Part shown: positions 42,685 to 52,862 of the stretch, one piece after another
Position numbering within the stretch: the stretch's first letter is position 1
Layout: each line of letters opens with the position of its first letter
Assembly: GCA_922989275.2 (NCBI GenBank)
Contig: OV277864.1
Span: forward strand, 51,025,550 to 51,089,549
Reading direction: 5' to 3'
Source: Gari tellinella
Lineage: Eukaryota; Mollusca; Bivalvia; Cardiida; Psammobiidae
Length of the DNA: 64,000 bases
Notes under the pieces: generated by a model
The model's input: the letters and a program-made list of their open reading frames with translations, nothing else
The model's database searches: none
What the model was told of the DNA's origin: nothing
Program-made: the position numbers and the translations under genes

Positions 42685-43181
42685 TGTTCCCCCATAAAAA
42701 TGCCTTTTTTATGCCTTTAATGTATTCCTCCACTGAAGAAAATTGTTACAATTTATACAGTCAAGAATATGTTTCATAAGACATACATGTAGTTACTTTT
42801 TTCTAGCACATAATAGCTTAAAGCAGACTGAAAGTAAAGCAGAATAAGCCTTAAGGTGCATTCTGCTTTACTTTCAACCTGCTTTAAGGCATTACCATAA
42901 AGATTGTTTCTAGTTTTTATGATAGTTGACTACTTAAAGCAGGTTGAAAGTAAAGCAGAATGTGCCTCAAGGCGCATTCTGCTTTACTTTCAGCCTGCTT
43001 TAAGGTACCATCTACTACGATATAGAAAATATTTCTTATCCTGCATATTCATGACTGTATGAAGTTGAATTATATTCTTCAATGGAGGAATAAATCTGAG
43101 GCATAAAAAGGCGTATTTATGGGGTAATGGGTTAAGTGGTCACCTATCTTCAAAACTAGAAACAGGCTATGGGGTAATGGT
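42685..43181. mobile_element. Palindromic TTAA-MITE with a nested second copy
   Basis: The outer copy runs from TTCCCCCATAAAAATGCC to GCTATGGGGTAATGG. An inner copy (42888-43131) sits at the TTAA of the outer CTGCTTTAAG arm (42884-42887 and 43132-43135). Both hairpins are complete (tips GCCTTAAGGTGC and GTGCCTCAAGGCGC). Confidence 0.8.
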
Positions 43182-43292
43182 TTAAAAATCCTAAATACAC
43201 TGTATTACAATTTATTATATACCTATCGATGATTTATAGAGATTTCTCAGTTAGATAAATTTGATATTGTCACTGTTGATATCATCACTGTT

Positions 43293-43338
43293 GATATCAT
43301 CACTACATGTAGTGATGATATCACTTTTTGTGACGTCA
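43293..43338. repeat. 30 bp perfect palindrome followed by TGACGTCA
   Basis: 43293-43322 is a perfect palindrome with half-site GATATCATCACTACA. TGACGTCA, the consensus CRE/ATF site, follows at 43331-43338. A further TGACGTC is near 43366. Inferred to belong to the neighbouring fold-back element; regulatory action is not shown. Confidence 0.5.
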
Positions 43339-43424
43339 CGTCATAATTAGTTTAGTGACGTCGCGGTAATCAATTTTTGGTGTTTTTTTCTGTAAAAACG
43401 TCATTAAAATATATATAATAAATA

Positions 43425-43585
43425 GAATAATCAATTCCTTTGAATAGATATGAAAAATATATCACTCGATTGGGTTGTTATCTGGTTAAAAAACTCGTCC
43501 TGCGGACTAGTTTTTTAATCAGACAACAACCCATTCTTGTGATATATTTTTCATATCAATCCAAAGAAATTGATTATCCTCTATA
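43425..43585. repeat. Fold-back element with ATATGAAAAATATATCAC arms
   Basis: Arms ATAATCAATTCCTTTGAAT and TCCAAAGAAATTGATTAT, then GATATGAAAAATATATCAC with its partner, and the tip AAAAAACTCGTCCTGCGGACTAG. About 65 bp per arm. Confidence 0.75.
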
Positions 43586-43611
43586 TATATTAACCACTTA
43601 AACATCTTTCA

Positions 43612-43856
43612 CCCTTTACCCGATAGCTTATTTCTAGTATTGAACATAGGTGACTTCTTAAAGCAGGTTGAAAGTAAAGCAGAATGCGCCTTGAGGCGCA
43701 TTCTGCTTTACTTTCAGCCTGCTTTAAGCTAACATGTGCTTGAATATAGAAACTATTCCCAATAGTATATATTCATGACTGATTAAATTGGAACTATTTT
43801 CTTCAGCCGAGGAATATATCATATTCGCTAAAAGGCGCTTCTATTGGGGTAAAGGG
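43612..43856. mobile_element. Palindromic TTAA-MITE
   Basis: Ends CCCTTTACCCGATAGC and TTGGGGTAAAGGG, right TTAA 43857-43860. Tip GCGCCTTGAGGCGC. Confidence 0.85.
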
Positions 43857-44054
43857 TTAATATTGAGACACCCTGTATAACTGCTGTAATAGAGGTGGGC
43901 GGTAACTAATATTGGTAGAACTTGCAGTTCCACCCATTTTCATGCTTCATGTATTTGAGATAAATGAAGCAACTGCTGTAATTATCCTAAAATTTTAACT
44001 GATTGCTTTTATCACATGTAATTTGTCCAAAAAGTGCAAAATGGATGGCATATG

Positions 44055-44215
44055 GGATCTGTCATGAGTCGATGTTTAAGACAAGATGATCTCAAACGAG
44101 TCTAGAATTGAAATGTTATTAAGCGAGCCTTGGCGAGCTTAATAACTTTCTATTCTAGACGAGTTTGAGATCAACTTGTCTTAAACATCGACGAGTGACA
44201 GATTCTTTTTCTCAC
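44055..44215. repeat. Fold-back element with GATGTTTAAGACAAG arms
   Basis: Arms GTCGATGTTTAAGACAAG and CTTGTCTTAAACATCGAC, inner TCTCAAACGAGTCTAGAAT and partner, tip GCGAGCCTTGGCGAGCT. Confidence 0.75.
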
Positions 44216-44383
44216 ATTATCAACGATTTAAGCTATTTTTTTTAGCAATATGCATTTTTTGGAACCCCAGTGATATCAAAACGCCGTTATAAATAGTGAC
44301 ATTATAGTGACTTACACATGTTGGAGATAAGGATATTCGTCATCGTTGTTCGCCATAGAAAACAGGGGTAGTTATGTGAGAAA

Positions 44384-44449
44384 AACAGTTTAGACCCTGG
44401 TCAGACTGCTCCTTCAGGAACAGTCTGATCAGGTTCTACACTGCTTGCT
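44384..44449. repeat. Hairpin repeat
   Basis: Arms AAACAGTTTAGACCCTGGTC and GATCAGGTTCTACACTGCTT with the tip CTCCTTCAGGAAC. Confidence 0.65.
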
Positions 44450-44514
44450 CATGCCTGTCTGTCCAAATACTTAGGGTAATTACAGGCAAACCTGAATATC
44501 TCAAACTCACTAAG

Positions 44515-44770
44515 GTCTTTCTCTTATAGTTCTAAGCGCATTTTAGTACATTTAGTTTATTCGCCCGCTGAAGGAAATACATATAGTTTCAATTTATGAA
44601 GCAATGAGTATGTATCATAAGAAAAATATTCTATATTCAAGCAGATGGTAACTTACAGCAGGCTGAAAGTGAAGCAGAATGAGCCTGTGGCACATTCTGC
44701 TTTACTTTCAACAAGCTTTAAGGAGTCACCTATATTCAAAACTAGAAACAGGTTATGGGGTAAATGGTTA
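44515..44770. mobile_element. Degenerate palindromic TTAA-MITE
   Basis: Left half GTTTATTCGCCCGCTGAAGG, hairpin with a GAGCCTGTGGCAC tip, right end GGTTATGGGGTAAATGG. TTAA sites are lost. Confidence 0.6.
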
Positions 44771-44857
44771 CGGCAAGCATTTTTGTAGTTCAAAGTTAAA
44801 ACATGGCTAAACTATGTTTCAACTTTGAAATATCTATAGATGATAGGTCTGAATAAA

Positions 44858-45101
44858 CCCATTACCCCATAGCCTGTTTCTAGTTTTGAAAATAGGTGAC
44901 TACTTAAAGCAGATTGAAAGTAAAGCAGAATGCGCCTTAAGGCACATTCTGCTTTACTTTCAACCTACTTTAAGCTATAATGTGCTTCAATATAGAAAAT
45001 ATTCCCTATAATTTATATTCATGACTGATTAAATGGGAACTATTTTCTTCAGCGGAAGAATAAATTATATTCGCTAAAAGGCGCTTCTATGGGGGAAAGG
45101 G
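44858..45101. mobile_element. Palindromic TTAA-MITE
   Basis: Ends CCCATTACCCCATAGCC and CTATGGGGGAAAGGG, right TTAA 45102-45105. Tip GCGCCTTAAGGCAC. Confidence 0.85.
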
Positions 45102-45199
45102 TTAAGCAAGGTGTAAATAACTAATCCCTACTGTAGATATACAGGTAAGTTTGAGTTAAGATCAAGGTGTGGAGGTTCAAATGTACCTCTCAAAAAGTA

Positions 45200-45825
45200 C
45201 CTAAGTATCACTTTTTCGTCAAGAATGCGCTACAAGTGCTTCAAGCAAGCTTTTAAATAACTTAGTTAATGAGTGGAAACCACAAATTGTCGGAAAATTT
45301 CTAAGTCGAAGGGACATAACTCTGTAAACACTTATTTGGCCGACACCAATTTCAAATTTGTCCTGTATATTGCCATAATATATCTATAAACCAAATTTCA
45401 ATTCAACAGTTAATGCATGCCTGAGATAATGAGCGGTTACAAATTGTGGGGAATTTTTTATTAAGTCTCTGTCAAAACTTCTTTGGCCTAGACTAAATTC
45501 AAACTTGATGTGCGTATTGTCATGACATATCTATATACCAAATTTCAATTAAAAATGTCAATGCATGACTGAGATAATGAGCGTACACACAAATTGTCAG
45601 AAATTTTCTAAGTCCAAGGGGCATAACTCTGTAAAAACTTTTTCGCCTATAACGAAATTCGAATTTGACCTACGTTATGCTAAGATGTATCTATAAACCA
45701 AATTAAATTTCAATATGTGCATTTCTGGCAGAGATATGGAGCGGAAACTGAATGGTGACGGAAGGACAGAATGACAAGAAAGGGGCAACACTAAAGCCCC
45801 AGCCATTACATGGTGGGGGCATAAA
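45200..45825 (+). repeat. Four diverged 120-140 bp tandem units with a CCATTACATGGTGG tail
   Basis: Units share GGCATAACTCTGTAAA, TATCTATAAACCAAATTTCA and GAGATAATGAGCG. The 3' end has a small hairpin (AGCCCCAGCCATTACATGG). Probably another non-autonomous repeat family; no frame is conserved. Confidence 0.6.
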
Positions 45826-45927
45826 AAAGAAATTAATTGATGAGAAAAGGGGTGAACACAAGCTTGAAGTTAACTGCTAGAACATACACAGTGAAACACT
45901 AAGGCAATGGTGTTATTGTAGAAACTT

Positions 45928-46185
45928 GGGCCGTTTCATAAAACTTTGTATGACAAAAACAGTCCAGTCATAAGTCAAAACTTAAAATTTTAATACATAT
46001 CATTTTTTTATTTCTCCATCTAATCCTGTCTTGTGACATCTCTTTGGAATCGTCTTTTCAAGATGATTCCAAAGAGATGCCACAAGACAGGATTAGATAA
46101 AGAAAAAAATAATAACTAAGACTTTCATAATCTGACTTACAACAACATTAGTACTTAGTAGTACAAAGTTTTATGAAATGGGCCC
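45928..46185. mobile_element. GGGCCCGTTTCA-family MITE beside a GBA2 splice donor
   Basis: Ends GGGCCGTTTCATAAAACTT and AAGTTTTATGAAATGGGCCC with the GAGATGTCACAAGACAGG-type palindrome between. Its right edge lies about 10 bp from the donor GT (46196-46195) of the exon at 46303-46197. Confidence 0.8.
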
Positions 46186-46196
46186 CTGGTTCTTAC

Positions 46197-46303
46197 CTTG
46201 CACCATGCACAATCCATGTATCAAAGGTCTGGTCAGCAAAGCCACCATTCTCAATCAAACCATCGTTATCCTTGTCCCACCTGAGAGAGGAGTCAATAAC
46301 GAC
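46197..46303 (-). CDS. GBA2: GBA2, internal exon (most 5' one found)
   Basis: 107 bp in phase 0 from GTC at 46303, with the acceptor TCTCACTTATAG. Encodes [35 protein letters not shown], then AG left for the next exon. The donor is [24 protein letters not shown] is the most conserved GH116 signature. Exons encoding the N-terminal beta-sandwich domain and the catalytic nucleophile Glu would lie further along the - strand at higher coordinates; I did not find them up to 64000. Confidence 0.93.
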
Positions 46304-46366
46304 CTATAAGTGAGAAACAAGAATTCCATAATGGTAGATATCTCATAGCAATAAAGGAGTAAAAGT

Positions 46367-46525
46367 AGAGCTCCAGGTAAGTGTACTTCACTGTATTTCA
46401 AAAACTTAAATCTTTATTTCTGCATTAAAGGTGATTCTAATGAGTAGTCACACCATAGTGTTTGGTTTAAATAAAGGAGAAATTGCTGAAAATATTTAGT
46501 TTACTCCATTCTATGTGGAGCCCTG
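46367..46525. mobile_element. CTCCAGATAAG-family MITE, internally deleted
   Basis: Ends GAGCTCCAGGTAAG and ATGTGGAGCCCTG. Only one arm of the GATTCTAATGAGTAGTCAC palindrome remains. Confidence 0.65.
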
Positions 46526-46555
46526 TAAAAAAATTTGGCTAAGATATTGACAATA

Positions 46556-46705
46556 TATAAATATTAGATGGCAGTTTGCTTGACATTCAAAATGTCAACC
46601 CGAGAAACCGAATGTCACCCCGAGGCGTAGCTGAGGGTGACATTTTTGTTTTCAAGGGTTGACAATTTGAATGTCACGCAAACTGAAATCTAATATTTAT
46701 ATTAT
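46556..46705. repeat. Fold-back element with AATATTAGATGGCAGTTTGC arms
   Basis: Arms ATAAATATTAGAT and ATCTAATATTTAT, with CAGTTTGCTTGACATTC matched by GAATGTCACGCAAACTG and the tip CCGAGGCGTAGCTGAGGG. TGACGTCA occurs 105 bp beyond at 46810-46817. Confidence 0.7.
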
Positions 46706-47223
46706 TACACCAAGCTTATCAACACTGGCTTTGGAATTGTCTCATTCATATTTTTATAAAATGTGTTGTGAATATCACTTTAGCGCAGACATGTACGTAA
46801 TGTGGGAAATGACGTCACCAAGTACGACATCAGATTGTTTATTATTATATTACAAGAAAGAAGAAGAACGTTATGACAAGAAGATTGAAGACACAGCGTC
46901 TTTTCATTGTCTAGTTGGCAAATATCATCTTCCGAAATGGTGGCAAATCATTCATCAAGTGGATTCTTGTATGGAAGGGAAGCAACTTGTACAGAAACTC
47001 TTATTATCAAACAGAGTTCTCTGGTTATTTCAGATGCCCAGCGTAAAGCACTGATATATCGATCAGACCTCGATTTATAAAATCTTCCTGTCTTGAGGAC
47101 TCGGTTTTCCGAGGATACAATGTACTTAACTTTCAACACTATGATCATTTTAGTTACCAAAATGTGAACCATTATACGTGTACTTGGAATTATGGGTAGT
47201 TTAATAAATACTGGTCTAAATTA

Positions 47224-47288
47224 GCAAACAGTGTTGACCCTGATCAAAGGGCTCCTATGAACTCATGTGATCTGGACACTGTTTGCAA
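47224..47288. repeat. Hairpin repeat, decayed
   Basis: AAACAGTGTTGACCCTGATC on the left and GTGATCTGGACACTGTTT on the right; the tip is degraded. Confidence 0.55.
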
Positions 47289-47339
47289 ATGTCGTAACCT
47301 GAGTAAACAGGTCTATGGTGTTGAATGGGTGGACTGGGA

Positions 47340-48320
47340 AAGATCCATTGCAACATCAGTTACTGTATTCAAGGTATAGGGACACCAAAAACAACCGGAA
47401 GTGCTTCATGGTGTAGTCGAAAGGAGTCTGGCAAAGAAATAGTTCCAAGTTTTTTACTCTAAAAAAGCATTTTTTGAGTGATTTCATCTTTATTTTTGCT
47501 ATTTGTCAGTTACTGAGACTCCAGACAATACTTTTCATGCATTTAGACTGTTATTTACCCCAAATATTAGAACTTGTGGAACCGGATTTGAGAGGTCCCA
47601 GTTTTAGGCTGTGCCTGTCAGCCGAGGTTGCAGAAGTGCAGTCATGGTAAATATTGAATGAAATTTTTCTTATATGCCACATGACCCCCCATTTTTTCAT
47701 TGTTTTCCCATTGTATTTGGATAGATCTTCAAAGTGATATGTGTCAATCATATGCTGTTGGAATAAAAGTTGACCGTTTGCGAACCGAAAGTAAGATGAT
47801 TTTATATGCATTATATAGGGAGGTGGTTTTGGTGACCCATGCCCTCAAGAGTTCTACTATTAGCACTGATGATGCTAAACGAACTGACAAAATCTAGTTA
47901 ACATTGTATGGACAGATATGGCATCACAATATGCTTACTGCGTCAGTAGAGGTCGCGATATAAACTTTCTAAAACATAAGGAAGGTTAAAGATACATCAC
48001 TTTAACAGTATTTCCCTCATATCGCGATGTCCAGCTAATTACAGGTGGAAAAAGACCCCAGAAGCACTTTATGCACTGTATCTGGCACAAATCAACAACT
48101 AGGTAGAACCACCGACCTTCCGCAAGCCAGCCATAAGGCAGGTTATAGATGCCCTAGTGTAATGACACTTGACAGAAGTGTTATTATTTCTTTAACAAAT
48201 CAATATCATTGATGAACTACTGGGTGGAATTGAAGGCTACAGGCAGTGGGTATCTATTGTGTGTGTGCAATTAATCCTAGTACAGTCACCCAAGTATTTA
48301 GCTAACATTTCATGAAGAAA
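47340..48320. other. Interval with one interspersed repeat, no gene seen
   Basis: 48005-48130 carries the CTAATTACAGGTGGAAAAAG / GTAGAACCACCGACCTTCCG repeat also seen at 51140-51240. Short frames on both strands at 47551-47897 overlap and show no family features. Confidence 0.5.
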
Positions 48321-48329
48321 TAACAAGTA

Positions 48330-48538
48330 CTTTAAAACCTCTATGTTTTGACCACTAAATTAAGTAAATTATGAAGCAGGTGTTTATGGCAGGTGAATGC
48401 TTAAAGCAAGGTGACAGTAAAACAGAAAGCTCCTATAGGAGCTTTCTGTTTTACTGTCACCTTGCTTTAAGCTGTCACCTGTCTTTTATACAATCAATTA
48501 GCATTTGTTTAAGTGGTCGTAACACAGAGGTTTTACTG
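48330..48538. mobile_element. pogo/Tigger-like MITE
   Basis: Ends CTTTAAAACCTCTATG and CACAGAGGTTTTACTG with TA flanks. Perfect palindrome GAAAGCTCCTATAGGAGCTTTC within long arms. Confidence 0.85.
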
Positions 48539-48609
48539 TAACCCTAAAGGCAGAAGACTGCAATGCAGAATACAAATAATGGTAAGAAATGCTATATGAG
48601 CTTTCTGCA

Positions 48610-49010
48610 TTAACCCTTAGCCCGCCAAATAAATTGTCGTCTGCTATATTTCTCGTCTGCTTCAAGTTTCAAATTGCTTCAAAGTTGCTCAAAATTGCTG
48701 AAAATGTTGTCCGAGTGTCAAACAGCTTGGATCCGGATGATCCAAAATTTCCAATTCATATCGTTAGACGATAATTTTAAGGTGATGATATTGCAGCAGT
48801 GAAAGAGCTTGACATAATCGTCTTGTTTGGGGTATAGCCATAAGCATTGTTGTTAAAAGGATATTGTTGTTTGGAGGACCTTTGTAGTGATGGATGGATG
48901 AGTTGGGTTTTACAGGACTGCGACAAAAAACAGGTCATATAGCGTCGATGAGGGATGATGAGATGAGATGATGATGATCTCAGGAAGATGATTCCGGCTA
49001 ATCTCATTTG
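48610..49010. repeat. Degraded hairpin-MITE with CCCGCCAAATAAATTGTCGT
   Basis: The left half resembles 49693-49800 (TTGTCGTCTGC, CAAACAGCTTGGATCC). 48780-48900 resembles, inverted, the CCTCC-ACAACGAC elements at 21460 and 58636. Confidence 0.5.
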
Positions 49011-49118
49011 CTGAGAGGCAGTACATGGGAGCTAAACCAGGCCCAGCCTTCCTTTAAGTTCTTGGCAGAGGGGATAATCTCTGTCTAATAAACAGAAACA
49101 ATTCCCTATGACAATTAA

Positions 49119-49361
49119 CTCTTTGAACCATAGTCCTGCATATAGGCATGCTTTTCAAACAGTATACATGTTATAAGTGCAATTGTCCTATGCAAACAGT
49201 GAAGACCCAGATCAGAGGGCTCCTTAAGGAGCCCTCTGATCTGGGTCTCAACTGTTTGTGTAAATGCAAAACATTGACAAAAACAACCCTTAAAAGTCAG
49301 AAATGGGCTAGAATAAAATGGAAACTGGGATCGTCAATTTGAAGTTTCAGGGAGAGAAGAG
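49119..49361. mobile_element. TTAA-flanked hairpin MITE
   Basis: TTAA at 49115-49118 and 49362-49365; ends CTCTTTGAACCATAGTCC and TTTCAGGGAGAGAAGAG. Hairpin 49193-49260 with the tip GGGCTCCTTAAGGAGCCC. Confidence 0.85.
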
Positions 49362-49692
49362 TTAAGCCCTAGAACCATTATAAGGTAGGAAGGCCAAGTG
49401 GCCCGTAGTAGATAGGAAGCTCTGTATTGATGGCAGCTTTATCAATTGCTGCTACTTGCTGCATCAACAATAGAGCCATTAACTAACAGGACATCTAACA
49501 GTTCAGGAATCAATAAATAAATCCAGGAAGAAATACAGTCCAATTTGTGTTAAGCTGCAACTCGATAAAGTGTGAACTAGTAGTCTTGAATGCAAGTTGC
49601 TGCTTAATGAGGGACAAGACGAAATTAAAGCAGAACTCTCTCTGTATTGATTCTGTATTGATGAACATATTCTATAATGTGTGGTCATTTAA

Positions 49693-49909
49693 CTCTTTGC
49701 ATGCTGGGTAATTTTTTCGTCTGCAACAATTTGTCGTCTGCTATCGTTCTAAAATTAGAATTTTTTAAAATTTCTTTTAAATTCAGTGTCAGAGAGGCAA
49801 ACAGTTTGGATCCTGATGAGACGCCGCATTATGCGTTATCTCATCTGGATCCAAACTGTTTGTAAGGTAATCACTGTGGCAGATATATCCGTCGCTAGCA
49901 TGCAAAGAT
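49693..49909. mobile_element. TTAA-flanked hairpin MITE
   Basis: TTAA at 49689-49692 and 49910-49913; ends CTCTTTGCATGCTGGG and CGCTAGCATGCAAAGA. The core has arms CAAACAGTTTGGATCCTGAT and TCTGGATCCAAACTGTTTG. Confidence 0.85.
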
Positions 49910-50224
49910 TTAATGTGGGTTTGATAACAGTCAACCCTTGATCTACACACCTCTAGAAAACCGCTTCTTTTCTTTTTTTCCAAGCATTTGCTTGTATGAA
50001 GCATAATGGAAAATAGCAGAAAGCTTTTTAAAGTACTGTTTTACTTTAAACCTGCTTTAAAGCTGTCACCCATATTTAAACCCCAAAACAGTAAGCCTTG
50101 TATTGGGTATTGGGTTTACATATAAATGTACTGGATGGTAAATGGGCTGGCTGGTAATAAAACTCCAGTACAGTCTACAGAGTTAGGTGAAAGGATTCTT
50201 GTTAAGGCCTGGATCTATCTATGC

Positions 50225-50410
50225 TAAGAACTAGCTTGTGTATACAGTTTTAGGTATTTACCACAGGTGACAGCTTAAAGCAAGGTGACAGTAAAACAAA
50301 TAGCTCCTAAAGGAGCTTTCTGTTTAACTGTCACCTTGCTTTAAACTGTCACCTGTCTTTTATACAATCAATTAACCTTCATTATAGTGTTTGTAACAGA
50401 GAGGTTTTAT
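50225..50410. mobile_element. Degenerate pogo/Tigger-like MITE
   Basis: Core GCTTAAAGCAAGGTGACAGT with AGCTCCTAAAGGAGCT and its partner. The right end CAGAGAGGTTTTATCATA is decayed and the left end is lost. Confidence 0.65.
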
Positions 50411-50514
50411 CATATTTTGCAAACAGTGTGGTACCTGATCAGAGAGTTCCTAATGGCACAATCTGGTCAGGGTTTGCACTGCTTCTTTAATTTTTCTAAA
50501 ATATTTTCTAACAC

Positions 50515-50634
50515 ATCAGGGTCCATGCTTATAAAGCGTTTAAGTTAAGTCTGAAATCGTTCTCAAGCATTTGATTGATCAAATGCTTGAAAACATACTC
50601 AGACTCAATTCAAACGCTTTGTAAGCACTGGGCC
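50515..50634. mobile_element. Fold-back MITE, second copy of the 18745 family
   Basis: Arms CTTATAAAGCGTTTAAGTTAAG and CAATTCAAACGCTTTGTAAG, inner arms CTCAAGCATTTGAT and ATCAAATGCTTGA. Confidence 0.7.
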
Positions 50635-50849
50635 AGCCCTAAAAATCATGAACTGGTCCTTTTTTAAAAGTGGAAGAATGCATATGAAGATGTCAGCATA
50701 AAAAGAGTGTCATCAGTACTGACGATTGGATTTTGTTTTCTATGATGTTTTAACCTATTTGATGGAAAATTAGTCTGTGTTTCATACAAGGCTGGAGAAT
50801 CATATTGTAACGTTAAGTGAGTATTAATGGACAGCTAGAATCTCATTTA

Positions 50850-51060
50850 CTCTTTCAATACGTAGTCACTCTTGAGGTTTATTAGGTTCCCTTGTGGATC
50901 ATTTTATTAAGCAAAACATGAACAAGTCTACTTGGAATTCTGGGTAGCAAACAGTGTACACCCTGATTAGAGGGCTTCTATAGGAACCTACTGGTCTGGG
51001 TCAACATTGTTTGCAAATGTAAAGAGTATATTTTAAAGAGGTAAATGGTGTTGAAAGAGT
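50850..51060. mobile_element. Hairpin MITE with CTCTTTCAATACG ends
   Basis: Left ACTCTTTCAATACG, right GTGTTGAAAGAGTTG. Hairpin 50948-51016 with AAACAGTGTACACCCTGATT and GTCTGGGTCAACATTGTTT. Same family as 26568-26797. Confidence 0.65.
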
Positions 51061-51119
51061 TGAGATCTTTCCTCCACTGCTTAACTCTTTACTCAATATA
51101 TAGCCTATGTCTAGTTTAG

Positions 51120-51455
51120 ACCTCGCTTTTAACAGTATTTCACTCATATCGCGACGTCCAGCTAATTACAGGTGGAGAAAGACCCCAGAAGCCCTTTATG
51201 CACTGTTTCAGGCACAAATCGGCAACTGGGTAGAGCCATTTATGAAACATAAAGACGAATGACAAACAGCTTGAACCCAGATCAGACATGCCACCTTACT
51301 CTGCGTCTGATCTGGGTTAAACCGTTTACAAATGTAAGCCTAGTCATGTTCAGCACTCTAAGGATATTACATTTCCCTCCCTTAAACAACTCTCTCTGAA
51401 CAACATCCACAATCTTTGTCACCCATACAGTGTTGTTGTAGAGAGGGAACACTGT
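51120..51455. repeat. Interspersed repeat and hairpin MITE half
   Basis: 51140-51240 is the CTAATTACAGGTGGAGAAAG repeat. The hairpin at 51263-51331 has arms AAACAGCTTGAACCCAGATC and GATCTGGGTTAAACCGTTT. The right end GTTGTAGAGAGGGAACACTGTA resembles 58636-58978. Confidence 0.55.
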
Positions 51456-51471
51456 ATGTTTGACTATTTAA

Positions 51472-51720
51472 CCATTTCACCCATAGCCTGTTTCTAGATT
51501 TGATGATAAGTGACCACTTAAAGCAGGTTGAAAGTAAAGCAGAATGTGCCTTAGGCGCATTCTGCTTTACTTTCAGCCTGCTTTAAGCTAATATCTTCTA
51601 AAATATATATTTTTTTTTTATCAAACACATTTATGACTGTATAAATTGGAACTATTTTCTTCAGTGGAGGAATAAGTTATTGGCATAAAAAGGTGTATTA
51701 ATGGGTTAATTAATTGGTTA
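51472..51720. mobile_element. Palindromic TTAA-MITE
   Basis: TTAACCATTTCACCCATAGC at the left, ATTAATGGGTTAATTAATTGG at the right. The hairpin tip GTGCCTTAGGCGC has lost one base. Confidence 0.7.
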
Positions 51721-51764
51721 AGTGAGTTATTGAAGTTTGACAAAACATGCAAAATTAATTTCAG

Positions 51765-51869
51765 ATTTTTACTGAGCACCGTTTGAGGAGACATACTAGA
51801 GTACTTGCAGTCCTGTGGTATTTACACTCCGACAGAAGGATGCATCTTACAACAGAACAGCTAGATAAG
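51765..51869 (+). CDS. Unassigned gene, internal exon a
   Basis: 35 codons with an acceptor (AATTAATTTCAG) and a donor (AAG before GTAAAA), phase 0 at both ends. Encodes IFTEHRLRRHTRVLAVLWYL and HSDRRMHLTTEQLDK, a basic, helical-looking segment. It continues in phase into the exon at 52509. I do not recognise the family. The exon ends 639 bp before the next one; no start or upstream exon is identified. Confidence 0.55.
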
Positions 51870-51921
51870 GTAAAATCATTGTACTGTAATGATCAGAAGT
51901 TAGGGACAGACAGGCCAGAGC

Positions 51922-51988
51922 AAACAGTGTAGACCCTGATCAGACTGCTCCTGAGGGAGCAGTCTGATCAGGGTCTACACTGTTTGCC
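51922..51988. repeat. Hairpin repeat in the orphan-gene intron
   Basis: Almost perfect arms AAACAGTGTAGACCCTGATC and GATCAGGGTCTACACTGTTT with the tip GACTGCTCCTGAGGGAGCAGTC. Confidence 0.8.
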
Positions 51989-52508
51989 ATTCAGTTTTAA
52001 CATTATACTATATACATGTATAACTGATAATATGCCAAACAAGTTTCAAAAATTTGTTTTTATAACAATAAATTAACAAGTCATAGAAAAGAGTCAAGTT
52101 CCAGAAAATGACTCGGAGGAATTTCACAGTCAAACTATAGTATTACCGTATATAACTGATCAAGGATATATTGACCACCAAGCAATATTGACCATGGGGA
52201 CTTTGACATCAATTTTCATAGAGGGGATTTTAACCACCTTGTAATTTCCACTAAGAGGAATAATTACAGCTAACAGTTTATTTGTTGCTCTCAGTACATT
52301 TAAAATATGTAACATGAGGTACAAAAACTCAATAAACAAAACATAATGACCAGGCTGTGTGGGAATGAAATACGGGCTATCTATTAACATTAAGCATGCT
52401 AATTAGAAGTAGAATGCTCTGTCATTTTTAGATAATGGAGATTTTGACATATATTGATAGTTGGCATATATTGTTATATTGTAAACATGATTATATTTTC
52501 TTTACCAG

Positions 52509-52644
52509 GCACTTGTGTATGTAAACCAACATTACAACATTGATGGTGGCCATTTCGAGATAGCAAGAGAAAAGTACCACCGACAAACTCTAGAGTTCTT
52601 TAAAGACGTTTTCTGGACAGATGAACCTATCTGCAAGTCCCTCA
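52509..52644 (+). CDS. Unassigned gene, internal exon b
   Basis: 45 codons plus one base. The acceptor is TTTTCTTTACCAG and the donor GTATGT, both strong. Encodes ALVYVNQHYNIDGGHFEIAR, EKYHRQTLEFFKDVFWTDEP and ICKSL. The composition is that of a soluble globular protein and the codons look ordinary. Joined to the previous exon it reads TTEQLDK-ALVYVNQ. I cannot name it. The next exon would lie beyond the repeat block that starts about 52700. Confidence 0.6.
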
Positions 52645-52862
52645 GTATGTATCAGGCTATATAGTAGAATTTCACAATATTTTTTTTCAATATTCCAGAT
52701 AGGGAATTAAATTAATATTAATATATATACTGCTCTTTTCTAATATTTCGACCTCTAAGGGCCTTTTTCAAAGAAAGTCACGTCAAAACACATGTCACAT
52801 TTTTGTTACATGCATTCAGCCATAAAATTCTCTTTGATTTTATGGCTGAATGCATGTAACAA

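Noticed and set aside
46671..47054. 127-codon open frame on the + strand
   Set aside because: Its start lies in the arm of a fold-back element, no splice sites or family motifs are evident, and a - strand frame overlaps it.
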